A stretch of DNA of 64,000 nt from an uncultured Alphaproteobacteria bacterium (GTDB taxonomy: Bacteria; Pseudomonadota; Alphaproteobacteria; Caulobacterales; Caulobacteraceae). The notes beneath the pieces are model-generated. The model was not told where the DNA came from. It searched no databases and saw nothing but the letters and a program-made list of their open reading frames with translations. The DNA lies in NCBI GenBank assembly GCA_903909375.1, contig CAIVVM010000020.1, positions 1 through 64,000 on the forward strand, in the 5' to 3' direction. Every line of letters begins with the position of its first letter. The stretch's first letter is position 1. Shown piece after piece: positions 8,616 through 17,234 of the stretch. The position numbers and the translations under genes are program-made.

Positions 8616-9071
8616 TTATGGACCGGTCAGGGGCTGGCGCGATGCCTTGTTGAGCTCGCCTTGCCGGCGGTTCATCCGGCTCAGATCGGCAAAGGTGATG
8701 TGGGGATGGGTCCGCACCAGCTCACGGAACCGTCCCGCATAGACCGGCAGGAACACCAGCGTTGCGCCTGCCAGGTCCCCGGCAAAATCATGCAGCGACA
8801 TCTCGCGGCCAACCAGCGACTGCGCAATCTCGCTGGCGATCCCAAGGCCGACCAGGGCAGCGGCGAGATCCGACGTACGCGACCGGGGCAGCGCTCCCAG
8901 CATCAAGGCGCCCAGCCCATAGAACAGCAGGGCGTGGGCCACCGTGTCGGGGAAGGGCAATCCGAGCTGGCTGTAGGTGAAGGGACCCGTGAGCGCGATG
9001 AGCGCCGCCACTCCGCCCAGCAAGCCCGCGAAGCGCAGGGCGGTCAGCAGTCTGTACGGCGTCAGCGACAT
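8616..9071 (-). CDS. VanZ-family membrane protein
   Basis: A 151-residue membrane protein with about four hydrophobic helices. DTVAHALLFYGLG and SLHDFAGDLAGA are the conserved VanZ-family signatures (a DK-xH-F-Y-G-L-type helix and a D-x-x-N/G-x-x-G-helix). Start at 9071 (MSLTPYRLL) because AGGA lies 8 nt upstream; the frame stays open to 9197, which would overlap the YhhN gene. Read in the same direction as YhhN and nitroreductase, 48 nt after the YhhN stop. Function in this family is poorly defined; a role in envelope stress or glycopeptide tolerance is only by analogy. Confidence 0.75.
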   Translation of the reverse strand: MSLTPYRLLTALRFAGLLGGVAALIALTGPFTYSQLGLPFPDTVAHALLFYGLGALMLGALPRSRTSDLAAALVGLGIASEIAQSLVGREMSLHDFAGDLAGATLVFLPVYAGRFRELVRTHPHITFADLSRMNRRQGELNKASRQPLTGP

Positions 9072-9118
9072 GGCGCCATCCTGACGCCCCATGCTGAAAA
9101 TGCGGTGAAATCTTAGGG

Positions 9119-9769
9119 TTAGCCGTTCCTCAACGCGACCAGCGTGCGTGTTGCGCCGACGGCGATCAGGGTCTGCCCCGTAAAGTAGAGGCCCCACACA
9201 GCCAGCGCCATCGGGAAGACATCCAGCGCCGGGCGACCGGTTCGCGCAAAGATCAGCAGGTCTGACACCACAAACATCAACGCGCCCGCCGCCACCAGAA
9301 GCCGCGGGAACCCGCTGATCCAGGCCGCCGCCGCCATCGCGGCCAGACCCATGGCATAGAGCGCGATCAAACCAGCCCCGGCCCGATCGGGTGGCAGGAG
9401 AAATGCGATCACGGTGACAACCGGGATGATCGTCAGTCCCAGCGCCAGATGTCGGGCGCCCAGGCCAGGATCCCGGTTGCGGACATAGAGGACGATGGCG
9501 GTCAGGTGGCCCGCCAGAAAGGCCAGCGCGCCCACGACGAGGCCGTGGGTTTCGAGCAGCACGTCGCCCAGCGCCCCGAACATCAAAACCACCGTCAACA
9601 GCACGCCATCCAGTCCTCGCGCCTGACTGGCGGCGAACACGGCCAGCAGCGCCACGCCCGCGCCCTTCCAGATCACCGACCCGGCCGGCGGCAGATCCAG
9701 AAACCAGGATCCCACATAGCTGACCCCGGCGATGATCGCGGCGATCAGCAACAGCCGGCCCGCGCGCAT
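9119..9769 (-). CDS. YhhN-family (lysoplasmalogenase-like) membrane protein
   Basis: A 216-residue integral membrane protein with about eight hydrophobic helices. LMFGALGDVLL and LMFVVSDLLIF contain the two conserved Asp residues of the YhhN/TMEM86 family (GDxxL and SDxxL), which in animal members hydrolyse lysoplasmalogens. The ATG at 9769 overlaps the stop of the nitroreductase gene by 1 nt (TGATG), so the two are translationally coupled. Bacterial substrates are not settled. Confidence 0.8.
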   Translation of the reverse strand: MRAGRLLLIAAIIAGVSYVGSWFLDLPPAGSVIWKGAGVALLAVFAASQARGLDGVLLTVVLMFGALGDVLLETHGLVVGALAFLAGHLTAIVLYVRNRDPGLGARHLALGLTIIPVVTVIAFLLPPDRAGAGLIALYAMGLAAMAAAAWISGFPRLLVAAGALMFVVSDLLIFARTGRPALDVFPMALAVWGLYFTGQTLIAVGATRTLVALRNG

Positions 9770-10431
9770 CAGTCGAAACCTTTCAGGTCGCACCAGACCT
9801 CGGCCGGATCGCGCGCTGAACGCCAGCCATTGATGGGGTGATCTGGGTCGCGGTAGCCCAGCGCCATGCCGGAGAACAGCATGTGATCGTCGGGCAAACC
9901 GACAAACTTCGCCACCGTCTGCGGATAGCGCGCCCAGAACTCCTGCGCGCAGGTATCCAGGCCACGCTCCACCGCCAGCAACATCACGGTCTGCATATAC
10001 ATGCCCAGGTCCGACCATTGCGGTGGGCCCAGCTTGCGGTCGAGGCAGAAGAACAGCCCGACCGGCGCGCCAAAGAAATCAGTATTCTTGGCGAGTTGCT
10101 GCAGTCTGGCTGGCTTGTCCTCGCGCGGGATGCCCAGGCTGGCGTAGAGATCCTCGCCGTTCTGGAACCGACGGGTCCTGAAGGGGTCCCAAAGGTTCTG
10201 GGGATAGACCTCGTACTCCGGTGTTTCGCCGAACGGCATGGTCCTGACGATGGCCTTGAATTCAGCGAGCGGCGCGCCGGTCAGACCATAGACCCGCCAG
10301 GGCTGAAGGTTGCCGCCCGACGGCGCGCGGGCCGCCTGCTCCAGGATCTCGGCCACCAGGGCGCCGGGCACCGGATCAGGTTTATAGGCGCGGACCGAGA
10401 TGCGGCGCTCGACGGCTTCGGAGACGTTCAT
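9769..10431 (-). CDS. nitroreductase-family FMN oxidoreductase
   Basis: A 220-residue cytoplasmic flavoenzyme. The N-terminus [14 protein letters not shown] and [15 protein letters not shown] are the classic FMN-binding segments of NfsB/NfnB-type nitroreductases, and the C-terminal [15 protein letters not shown] closes the FMN site. It reduces nitroaromatics, quinones or enones with NAD(P)H in known relatives. Start at 10431 because GGGAA is 6 nt upstream; an in-frame ATG at 10443 would add four residues. Coupled to the YhhN gene downstream and divergent from mtgA. Confidence 0.85.
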   Translation of the reverse strand: MNVSEAVERRISVRAYKPDPVPGALVAEILEQAARAPSGGNLQPWRVYGLTGAPLAEFKAIVRTMPFGETPEYEVYPQNLWDPFRTRRFQNGEDLYASLGIPREDKPARLQQLAKNTDFFGAPVGLFFCLDRKLGPPQWSDLGMYMQTVMLLAVERGLDTCAQEFWARYPQTVAKFVGLPDDHMLFSGMALGYRDPDHPINGWRSARDPAEVWCDLKGFD

Positions 10432-10472
10432 GGCGGTTCCCATTGACCAGATCGTTGAGAATCGCGCCTAGC

Positions 10473-11204
10473 ATGAGTTCGCAGGGTCAAGGCAAGCGAC
10501 ACGTGACGAAGCGGGGCAAGGGCGGTTTCTGGGGTTTTGTGCGCGCGGTGTTCATCGCGGGCCTCATCGTCTTTTTCATCGGGCCGGTGGTGATGGTGGC
10601 GATCTATCGCTTTCTGCCGCCGCCGGTCACGTTCCTGATGGTGCAGCGGACCATCGAAGGTCGTGGCTTTGAGCGTAAATGGGTTCCGCTGGACGAGATC
10701 TCGCCCAATCTTGTGCGCGCCGTCATCGCGGCCGAGGACGCCCGCTTTTGCGAGCACTACGGATTTGACGTGGAGGCCATCCAGAAAGCCATGGTCGCCA
10801 ACGAGGCGGGCAAGAAGCTCCGTGGCGGCTCCACCATCAGCCAGCAGACCGCCAAGAACGTGTTCCTGTGGCCCGGCCGGGACTGGGTTCGCAAGGGTCT
10901 GGAGACCTGGTTCACGGCGCTGATCGAAGTCGGTTGGGGCAAGCGGCGGATCATGGAGGTCTATCTGAACTCCATCGAGTGGGGCCCCGGCGTCTATGGC
11001 GCCGAGGCGGCGGCGCGGAAGAATTTCAAGGTCCCTGCCAGGTCGCTGACCGTCGCCCAGTCGGCGCGTCTCGCCGCCATCCTGCCCAGCCCCCTTAAGT
11101 GGAAGGCGGCGAAACCCGGCCCCTACGTCCAGAAGCGTTCGGGCAGGATTACCCGAAATGCCCGGGCTGTGCGACGCGAAGGCCTGACCGCCTGTGTGCT
11201 TTAG
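10473..11204 (+). CDS. mtgA: monofunctional peptidoglycan glycosyltransferase MtgA
   Basis: A 243-residue GT51 enzyme that polymerises lipid II into glycan strands. An N-terminal TM helix (about residues 23-45) anchors it in the inner membrane. Conserved blocks are [14 protein letters not shown] (catalytic Glu in the EDxxFxxHxG motif), [12 protein letters not shown] (QQ-KN motif), [14 protein letters not shown] and [10 protein letters not shown]. There is no transpeptidase domain and the length is normal for MtgA. Start at the first ATG (10473); the upstream TTG at 10443 is a weaker choice. Confidence 0.92.
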   Translation: MSSQGQGKRHVTKRGKGGFWGFVRAVFIAGLIVFFIGPVVMVAIYRFLPPPVTFLMVQRTIEGRGFERKWVPLDEISPNLVRAVIAAEDARFCEHYGFDVEAIQKAMVANEAGKKLRGGSTISQQTAKNVFLWPGRDWVRKGLETWFTALIEVGWGKRRIMEVYLNSIEWGPGVYGAEAAARKNFKVPARSLTVAQSARLAAILPSPLKWKAAKPGPYVQKRSGRITRNARAVRREGLTACVL

Positions 11205-11377
11205 GGCCCGCCACGACAGTGGGCAAAACCCTTGAGGAAACTCCGGCCCAACCCGCCACCCGATAGGCGTCGGACTTTTGTCACAACGCATCGAACCAAT
11301 CGGGCCCAGGTGCGTTGACCCATATGCATCGCGCCCGTCGGCGCGGCGCTGGGCCTTGGTCTGGGGAGACAATACGA
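11205..11377. other. intergenic gap, nothing identified
   Basis: A 173-nt gap between mtgA and the lipoprotein gene. No terminator with a clear T-run, no RNA gene and no convincing promoter was recognised. It must hold the promoter of the lipoprotein gene. Confidence 0.5.
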
Positions 11378-11668
11378 ATGAGAATAAAGCTTCTGGCTGC
11401 CGCCAGCGTTTGCGCCGCGCTGCTCGCCGCCTGCTCGCAGAAGACCGAAGACAAGGCCGCCGAGGCGACAGGAACCGCCGCAGCGGCTGCAGATCAAGTG
11501 GGTGACGCTGTTCAGTCAGCGGGAAGTGATGCCGTCGCCAACACAGAAGCCGCCGCGGCCAGAACGGCTGCGGCGGTCGACAGCGCCGCCGACGCAACGG
11601 CGCAAGCTGCTGGCGCTGCAGCTCGAAAGGCCGACGCGGCTGCAGAGGCCGTCGTCAAACAGAAGTAG
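11378..11668 (+). CDS. small Ala-rich lipoprotein
   Basis: A 96-residue protein with a lipoprotein signal peptide (MRIKLLAAASVCAALLAAC; lipobox LAAC with Cys19). The mature part is low-complexity Ala/Asp/Glu/Lys with heptad-like spacing and is probably one long amphipathic helix, as in Lpp- or entericidin-like small lipoproteins. Start at 11378, preceded by GGGGAGA. Envelope localisation is clear; the role is not known. Confidence 0.8.
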   Translation: MRIKLLAAASVCAALLAACSQKTEDKAAEATGTAAAAADQVGDAVQSAGSDAVANTEAAAARTAAAVDSAADATAQAAGAAARKADAAAEAVVKQK

Positions 11669-11683
11669 GCGCACCCCGGGAGA

Positions 11684-13423
11684 TCAGCCCGTCGCTCTGG
11701 CCGCAGGTTGACCTGCCATCGTGGCCGGTCGCTCTGCATCAATAGCGCTGATCACCCCGCTGATCAGGAGTCGAGCGTCGATCGGCTTGGCAATGTGGCC
11801 GTCCATGCCTGCGTCGAAACACGCCTGTTTCTGGCTGTCCATCACATTGGCGGTCAGCGCCAGGATGGGTATCCCTGCGTTCGGGCCACCCGAGGCGCGC
11901 AGACGGCGTGTCGCCTCCAGTCCATCCATGACCGGCATCTGCATGTCCATCAGCACCAGATCGAACGCGGTGACCGCCAGGGCGTCGAGCGCCTGTTGAC
12001 CATCGCCAACGATGGTTACGGCAGCGCCGAGCGGGCGCAGGAAGTAGTCAATGATGCGCTGGTTGGAGAGATTGTCCTCAGCCACCAGGATCTGGATCGC
12101 CGGCAGAAGCTCTTCCAGGGTATCCGCAAGCGACAATTCGCCAACCTCGGTCAGCGGCGCCACCTCTGCCGGGACCCGCAGAGTGAAGCTGGAGCCCTGA
12201 TCGGGCGTAGAGGTCACCGTGATGGCGCCGCCCATCATCTCGGCCAACTTCTGGCTGATCGACAACCCCAGCCCTGTCCCTCCGAAGCGGCGGCTGATCG
12301 AGCCATCAGCTTGCTGGAACGCCGTGAACAGGCGCGAGACAGCGTCCTGGCTCAAGCCAATGCCGGTGTCCGTCACGCTGAGGATCAGGTCGGTGGCCCC
12401 TTCGCCCTTTGCCTCCGCCTGCAGAAGTATCCGGACTTCTCCGGCCTCGGTGAATTTCACGGCGTTGGAAATCAGATTGAAGGCGATCTGACCCAGACGG
12501 GTGGCGTCAGCGATCACAAACTGCGGCACTTCGGGTGAGACCGAGACCGTGAACTTGAGGCCCTTGTCGTCGGCCCGGGGTGACCAGAATGCGCCAGAGC
12601 GACGGACGAAATCGTGAATGTCGGTCCGCGAGGGGTCGATACTGAGCTTGCCGGCTTCAATCTTGGCCAGATCCAGCACGTCGTTCAGCACATGCATCAG
12701 GATGGATCCGCCATCGGCGAGGATGGCGACATGGCCCTTCTGTTCTTCGTTCAGGTCGGTTCGGCCCAGAAGGTCGGTCGCCCCCAGCACGGCGTTCATC
12801 GGTGTGCGCAACTCATGGCTCATGATCGCCAGGAAGTCGGTCTTGGCCTGGCTGGCCGCCTCGGCGCGCAACCGGCTGTCGCGGATCTCGGCGAGCGCCC
12901 GTTGCTGACCGATCCAGAGTACCGTCATGTAAAGCACCAGCAGGCAGGCGCTGGCGGCGACCACCAGGCCTTCAGTCCGGTTTACATCCCAGCGTGCCAC
13001 GATCGGCACGACAATCAGGTAGCCGATGAGGGGTGAAGCGCTGGACCAGAACAGCCGCCCGGCGCCCAGGGATGACACCACCAGCTGTACCAACATCCCG
13101 CAAAGGAACATTGTGGAGGCGGCGATGCCCAGTTCATCGAGGTTGACCCACATGTGCCAGGCTGGAAAGCCGGCGACCGCGTAGCTGAGGGTCGTCATGG
13201 CGTAGGCAATGCGTGGCTGTTTATCGGCGCCTTCGCGGTACAGCCGGGCTGCGGTCCACTGGAGGACCACATAGGTCGCCCACCACAGCGGCGCGATGGG
13301 CCAGTCGCCAAACGTCCAGAGCATAATGGCGACCAACGCCATGATCCCGATCCGGATCACAACGGATTTGGCCCGCATGGAGAGCGCGGCGTTCAGTCCC
13401 GTCGATGCACCTTCAGCGCTCAT
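11684..13423 (-). CDS. hybrid sensor histidine kinase / response regulator
   Basis: A 579-residue inner-membrane kinase. The N-terminal 170 residues contain about five to six hydrophobic helices with no periplasmic domain, suggesting sensing inside or at the membrane. Then come HisKA (SHELRTP, phospho-acceptor His near residue 203), HATPase_c (NLISNAVKF, DTGIGL, FGGTGLGLSI) and a C-terminal receiver with VAEDN and LVLMDMQMPVMDG (phospho-acceptor Asp). There is no HPt domain and no partner regulator next to it. It would need an unlinked phosphotransferase or act in cis. Confidence 0.9.
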   Translation of the reverse strand: MSAEGASTGLNAALSMRAKSVVIRIGIMALVAIMLWTFGDWPIAPLWWATYVVLQWTAARLYREGADKQPRIAYAMTTLSYAVAGFPAWHMWVNLDELGIAASTMFLCGMLVQLVVSSLGAGRLFWSSASPLIGYLIVVPIVARWDVNRTEGLVVAASACLLVLYMTVLWIGQQRALAEIRDSRLRAEAASQAKTDFLAIMSHELRTPMNAVLGATDLLGRTDLNEEQKGHVAILADGGSILMHVLNDVLDLAKIEAGKLSIDPSRTDIHDFVRRSGAFWSPRADDKGLKFTVSVSPEVPQFVIADATRLGQIAFNLISNAVKFTEAGEVRILLQAEAKGEGATDLILSVTDTGIGLSQDAVSRLFTAFQQADGSISRRFGGTGLGLSISQKLAEMMGGAITVTSTPDQGSSFTLRVPAEVAPLTEVGELSLADTLEELLPAIQILVAEDNLSNQRIIDYFLRPLGAAVTIVGDGQQALDALAVTAFDLVLMDMQMPVMDGLEATRRLRASGGPNAGIPILALTANVMDSQKQACFDAGMDGHIAKPIDARLLISGVISAIDAERPATMAGQPAARATG

Positions 13424-13491
13424 ATCTCAACTCTGGGTTTCGAGTCTTGATATGGGTTACACCTTAAGCAACGGTGACTCCCGAAACGCGG

Positions 13492-14508
13492 TTACCCCAT
13501 TGGATAGAGTATTTCCCGCGTGACAGCGTCGATCTGCTTCATCACCTCGGGGCTGAGCGTCAGGTCGGCGGCGGCGAAGATGTCGTCCAGCTGGTCCTCG
13601 CGGGTGGCGCCGACGATGGTGGAGGCGACGAAGTCGTGCTGCATGCTCCACGCCGTGGCCAGGGTGACCGGCGAGATCCCCGCCTCGGCGGCGATGGCGG
13701 CGAAGCGGGCGGTGGAGGCCAGGCTCTTGTCGTTGACGAAGCGCTGCGCCATGGCGGCCTGGCGACCGCCGATCTTCAGATAGTTGGAGAACCGCGCCCC
13801 ATCCGGCCGCGCCCCGTCCTGGTACTTGCCCGACAGCACGCCTCCGGCCAGCGGCGAGTAGGGGATCAGGCTGACGCCCTCCTGCAGGCAGACCTGCGAC
13901 AGTGCGTCCTCGAACCGGCGGTTGTTGAGGCTGAAGTTGTTCTGGATGGTCTCGTACCGTGCCAGGCCCTCGCGCTCGGACACGGCCAGGCTCTTCATCA
14001 GGCCCCAGGCGGTCTCGTTGCTACAGCCCAGTACCCGTACCTTCCCGGCCAGCACCAGATCATCAAGCGCCCGCATGGCCTCTTCATAGCCCGTGCCGTG
14101 GTCCGGCCAGTGGGTCTGGTAGAGGTCGATGTAGTCGGTCTGCAGCCGGGTCAGGCTGGCCTCGACGGCGCGCACGATGTTGTGGCGGTCCAGCGCGGTC
14201 ATGCCGGCGCGCTGCGACGACTTGATCCAGCCGTGGCTGGGACCGGACACCTTGGTGGCGATCAAAAGCTCGTCGCGGCGCTTCGTCTTCATCCAGCGGC
14301 CGACGATTTCCTCTGTCGTGCCGGCCCACTCTTCCTTCGGCGGCACCGGATAGTTTTCGGCGGTGTCGAAGAAGTTGATCCCGGCCTCCAGCGACCGGTC
14401 GAGAATGCGAAACGCGGTCTTTTCGTCGGCTGAGGAGCCAAACGTCATGGTCCCCATGCAGATCTTGGACACCACCATGGGGCTACGGCCCAGACGCTTG
14501 TACTGCAT
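13492..14508 (-). CDS. aldo/keto reductase, Tas-like
   Basis: A 338-residue NADPH-dependent oxidoreductase with a TIM-barrel. NFFDTAENYP carries the catalytic Asp and Tyr, IATKVSGP the Lys, and YQTHWPD the His; IPYSPLAGGVLSGKY and the C-terminal STIVGATREDQL form the NADP site. This is the usual length and layout of the Tas/YakC subgroup. It is a single gene, divergent from the HicAB island. The natural substrate is unknown. Confidence 0.88.
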   Translation of the reverse strand: MQYKRLGRSPMVVSKICMGTMTFGSSADEKTAFRILDRSLEAGINFFDTAENYPVPPKEEWAGTTEEIVGRWMKTKRRDELLIATKVSGPSHGWIKSSQRAGMTALDRHNIVRAVEASLTRLQTDYIDLYQTHWPDHGTGYEEAMRALDDLVLAGKVRVLGCSNETAWGLMKSLAVSEREGLARYETIQNNFSLNNRRFEDALSQVCLQEGVSLIPYSPLAGGVLSGKYQDGARPDGARFSNYLKIGGRQAAMAQRFVNDKSLASTARFAAIAAEAGISPVTLATAWSMQHDFVASTIVGATREDQLDDIFAAADLTLSPEVMKQIDAVTREILYPMG

Positions 14509-14596
14509 GATCTTCAGGTCCCCGGTGGTTGTTGACTGGGCCGTCCGCGCGGCGCGGAAGTGGGTTTAGCCGATCAGCGACGGAACGCCAGAGGGC

Positions 14597-14625
14597 TTGA
14601 AATATAGCACCGCATACGGTATCAA
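14597..14625 (+). promoter_or_regulatory. hicAB promoter with internal palindrome
   Basis: TTGAAA (14597-14602), a 17-nt spacer and TATCAA (14620-14625) form a sigma-70-type promoter. The palindrome ACCG-CATA-CGGT (14609-14620) sits between the two boxes and is a natural operator for HicB autorepression. The predicted start of transcription (about 14632) coincides with the hicA ATG at 14631, which has no Shine-Dalgarno. Confidence 0.5.
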
Positions 14626-14630
14626 TTTAT

Positions 14631-14879
14631 ATGGTCAAGGCTGATAAGCTGCTAGCGGCTATGCGGCGCAATCCGTCCGGCGACTGGACAATCCAGGACA
14701 TCGAACGCGTGTGCAACGGTCTTGGCTGGCGGTGTCTGCCACCTTCGGGCGGCGGGTCTCATTGGAAGGTTACGGCGTCATATGAGGATGCGATCCTGAC
14801 GATCCCGGCCCGGCGTCCGATCAAGGCGATCTACATCCGGAAACTGTTAGCGATGATGGACAGGCGAGTTGATGGCTAG
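14631..14879 (+). CDS. hicA: type II toxin HicA
   Basis: An 82-residue member of the HicA mRNA-interferase family, which cleaves translated mRNAs. The double-stranded-RNA-binding-like fold is visible, with GGGSHWKV (about residues 39-46) carrying the catalytic His (GSHxxF/W motif) and IPARRPIKAIYIRKLL at the C-terminus. The N-terminus is longer than usual and begins MVKADKLLAAMRRNP. There is no ribosome-binding site; translation may be leaderless. The stop overlaps the hicB start by 8 nt. Base composition is lower in GC than in flanking genes, suggesting transfer. Confidence 0.85.
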   Translation: MVKADKLLAAMRRNPSGDWTIQDIERVCNGLGWRCLPPSGGGSHWKVTASYEDAILTIPARRPIKAIYIRKLLAMMDRRVDG

Positions 14880-15213
14880 GCAGAGCGAGTACGCAGTCAT
14901 GGTCGAACCGCTCGACGCGGCGGACGGGGGCGGGTGGCTGGCGACGGTTCCGGCACTGCCGGGCTGCATGGGTGACGGTGAGAACCGCGAGGAAGCCTTG
15001 GCCGACGTTCAGAATGCGATCGTTGAATGGCAGGCCGCGGCCCGCGAGTTGGGACGCGACATTCCCGGGCCGTCAAGCCTCGGCCAGTGGCGACAACGCG
15101 TTCCTCGCAGCCTCCATGAGAAACTAAAGATGAGGGCGGCGCAGGAGGGTGTGTCGCTCAATGCGCTGGTAACGAGTGTGCTGGCTGAGGCGTTGGGAAA
15201 GCGGGCGGGTTAG
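14872..15213 (+). CDS. hicB: type II antitoxin HicB
   Basis: A 113-residue antitoxin. The N-terminal half is a partially degraded RNase H fold (YAVMVEPL, WLATVPALPGCMGDGENREEAL) that binds HicA. The C-terminal part (RVPRSLHEKLKMRAAQEGVSLNALVTSVLAEAL) is a ribbon-helix-helix DNA-binding domain for autorepression. The ATG at 14872 lies inside the last codons of hicA, so translation is coupled. Likely binds the palindrome in the upstream promoter. Confidence 0.88.
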   Translation: MARQSEYAVMVEPLDAADGGGWLATVPALPGCMGDGENREEALADVQNAIVEWQAAARELGRDIPGPSSLGQWRQRVPRSLHEKLKMRAAQEGVSLNALVTSVLAEALGKRAG

Positions 15214-15225
15214 GGGGATACGGTC

Positions 15226-15633
15226 TTGAAGTTCAGTGAGCTGAAGTCGATTGGCCACAACATTTCTGACTCACTCGGCTCTGGCTGCGGCCTGATGATC
15301 GGCGTTTACTCTCTGGACGTCTACGGCGAGGCATCAGCAACGCCGGAGGCGCATATTACTGTCGACTTTTTGACGGGCGAAACATCGGGATCGCCAGTGT
15401 CACTGTCTCTGGGCCGAGCGGTTCAACTTTATCGCGATGCACTTCCGAACCTCTGTGAACGTCATGGCGGCAGCGTGAGCGACTTCGTCGCGTTGAAGGC
15501 GCGCTTTGGCTCGGACAGCTTGAGGCGACCCCACTTCATAGTGACTGTCGAGGATGCAAGCGGGCGGAAGTCTTCGGATAGTTACTTCGGAATGCCGGGG
15601 CACCGCGTTCCGAGGCACCGGGTCAGCGGCTGA
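15226..15633 (+). CDS. hypothetical protein downstream of hicAB
   Basis: A 135-residue cytoplasmic protein that I do not recognise. It starts with TTG at 15226, preceded by a strong AGGGGG site, 12 nt after hicB and on the same strand, so it probably shares the hicAB transcript. Composition is less GC-rich than surrounding core genes (many ATT, TCG and TTT codons), as for hicAB. It could be passenger cargo of the same island. Confidence 0.6.
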   Translation: MKFSELKSIGHNISDSLGSGCGLMIGVYSLDVYGEASATPEAHITVDFLTGETSGSPVSLSLGRAVQLYRDALPNLCERHGGSVSDFVALKARFGSDSLRRPHFIVTVEDASGRKSSDSYFGMPGHRVPRHRVSG

Positions 15634-15651
15634 CCCGCCAGTCTCGTGGTA

Positions 15652-17130
15652 TCAGGCCGCAACCGTCTCCGCCTCGCCCTCGACCTCGCCCTCGCCCCGG
15701 ACCAGGCCGTCCAGCCCCTGTTCGCGCACCTTGCGATAGAGCGTGGATCGGCCGATGCCCAGACGGCGCGCCACTTCGCTCATGTGGCCGGCGTAGACCT
15801 CGATGGCCAGCTGGATCAGATCACGCTCGATCTCTTCCAGGGTGCGCAGATGGCCGCGCGCGTCGAGGATCCGCACCGGTGCGTCCTGAGGCGTCGCGCC
15901 GGTGTCGGGCGCCGGTGCGACCGGGGTCGCGGCCTGCGCTTCCGGCGGCGGCGCGGCAACTCCCGAAATCGCCGGGAAGTCATAGGGCTGCAGGTAGGGC
16001 GCGTCGGCCAGCACGATGGCGCGGTAGACGGCGTTCTCAAGCTGTCGGACGTTGCCCGGCCACTCGTACGCCATCAGGCAGGCCAGGGTCTCGGCGCTGG
16101 CGCCGACCACGGACTTGCCCTCCTCAACATTGAAGCGCCGGATGAAGCAGTCGACCAGGGCCGGTACGTCCTCGCGGCGTTCGCGCAGGCTGGGGGCCTC
16201 GATCGGGAAGACGTTCAGGCGATAGAACAGGTCCTCACGGAACCGGCCTTCCTTCACCGCCAGGCTCAGGTCGCGGTTGGTGGCCGAAACGATGCGCACA
16301 TCCACCTTGATGGAACGCTTGGAGCCGACCGCATCGATCTCGCTCTCCTGCAGGGCGCGCAGCAGCTTGACCTGAATGTCCAGCGGCAGTTCGCCCACTT
16401 CATCGAGGAACAGGGTGCCGCCATTGGCCTCCTGGAACTTGCCCAGATGCTTGTCGGTGGCGCCGGTGAAGCTGCCCTTCTCGTGGCCGAACAGGATGCT
16501 TTCCACCAGATTGGCCGGGATGGCGCCGCAGTTCACCGCCACGAAGGGCTTGCCCGCACGTTCCGATGAGCCGTGTACGGCGCGCGCAATCACTTCCTTG
16601 CCGACCCCGCTCTCGCCGGTGATCAGGATCGGGATCGAGGACTTGGCCGCACGTTCGCCGAGCCGCTTGACCAGGGTCATGGGCGGGGACGATCCGATCA
16701 GGTCGTTGAAGCTGGTGCGGCCGGTGGCGTGTTTCTTGAGCCGGTCCACCTCACCCTTCAGGGCGCCCATCGAAAGGGCGTTGCGGATCGAGATGGTGAT
16801 GCGTTCCGGGCTGGCCGGCTTGACGAAGAAGTCGCAGGCGCCGGCCTGCATGGCCTTGACCACGGTATCAATGCCCCCGGTCGAGGTCAGCACGATTACA
16901 GGCTGGGCGAAGCTGCGGGCGCGCATTTCGATCAGGGTGTCCTGACCGGAAATGCCGGGCATCACCAGGTCCAGCAGGATCACGTCGACGCTGGCGCCTG
17001 AGGTCAGGTGCTGGATCGCCTCGTCGCCGCTCTGGGCGTGGGCGACCGCGAAACCGTCGCGCTCGAGGACCGCCTGGATCAGGCGGCGTTGCGTAGGGTC
17101 GTCGTCGACGACCAGGACCGTTTTGGTCAT
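15652..17130 (-). CDS. sigma-54-dependent response regulator, NtrC family
   Basis: A 492-residue transcription activator. Receiver domain at residues 1-120 (VVDDDPTQ, VILLDLVMPG phospho-acceptor Asp, KPAS). AAA+ domain about 150-380 with Walker A GESGVGKE, the sigma-54 contact loop reading GSFTGA instead of GAFTGA, and Walker B GGTLFLDEVGE. A Fis-type HTH lies near 445-475 (MSEVARRLGIGRSTLYRK). The C-terminal tail is Glu/Gly-rich. No histidine kinase is adjacent, so it is an orphan regulator here. The Ala-to-Ser change in the loop is conservative, but the position matters for contact with sigma-54. Confidence 0.92.
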   Translation of the reverse strand: MTKTVLVVDDDPTQRRLIQAVLERDGFAVAHAQSGDEAIQHLTSGASVDVILLDLVMPGISGQDTLIEMRARSFAQPVIVLTSTGGIDTVVKAMQAGACDFFVKPASPERITISIRNALSMGALKGEVDRLKKHATGRTSFNDLIGSSPPMTLVKRLGERAAKSSIPILITGESGVGKEVIARAVHGSSERAGKPFVAVNCGAIPANLVESILFGHEKGSFTGATDKHLGKFQEANGGTLFLDEVGELPLDIQVKLLRALQESEIDAVGSKRSIKVDVRIVSATNRDLSLAVKEGRFREDLFYRLNVFPIEAPSLRERREDVPALVDCFIRRFNVEEGKSVVGASAETLACLMAYEWPGNVRQLENAVYRAIVLADAPYLQPYDFPAISGVAAPPPEAQAATPVAPAPDTGATPQDAPVRILDARGHLRTLEEIERDLIQLAIEVYAGHMSEVARRLGIGRSTLYRKVREQGLDGLVRGEGEVEGEAETVAA

Positions 17131-17234
17131 ATGAAAACACCCACCGGACTGGACGCTCGCTCTTTTGGCGAGGCCTTGTTCTTGTCCCTGATTGATACAG
17201 GGCGGTGGTAAAGGCGGAGTTTCCTAGAGTTGAG

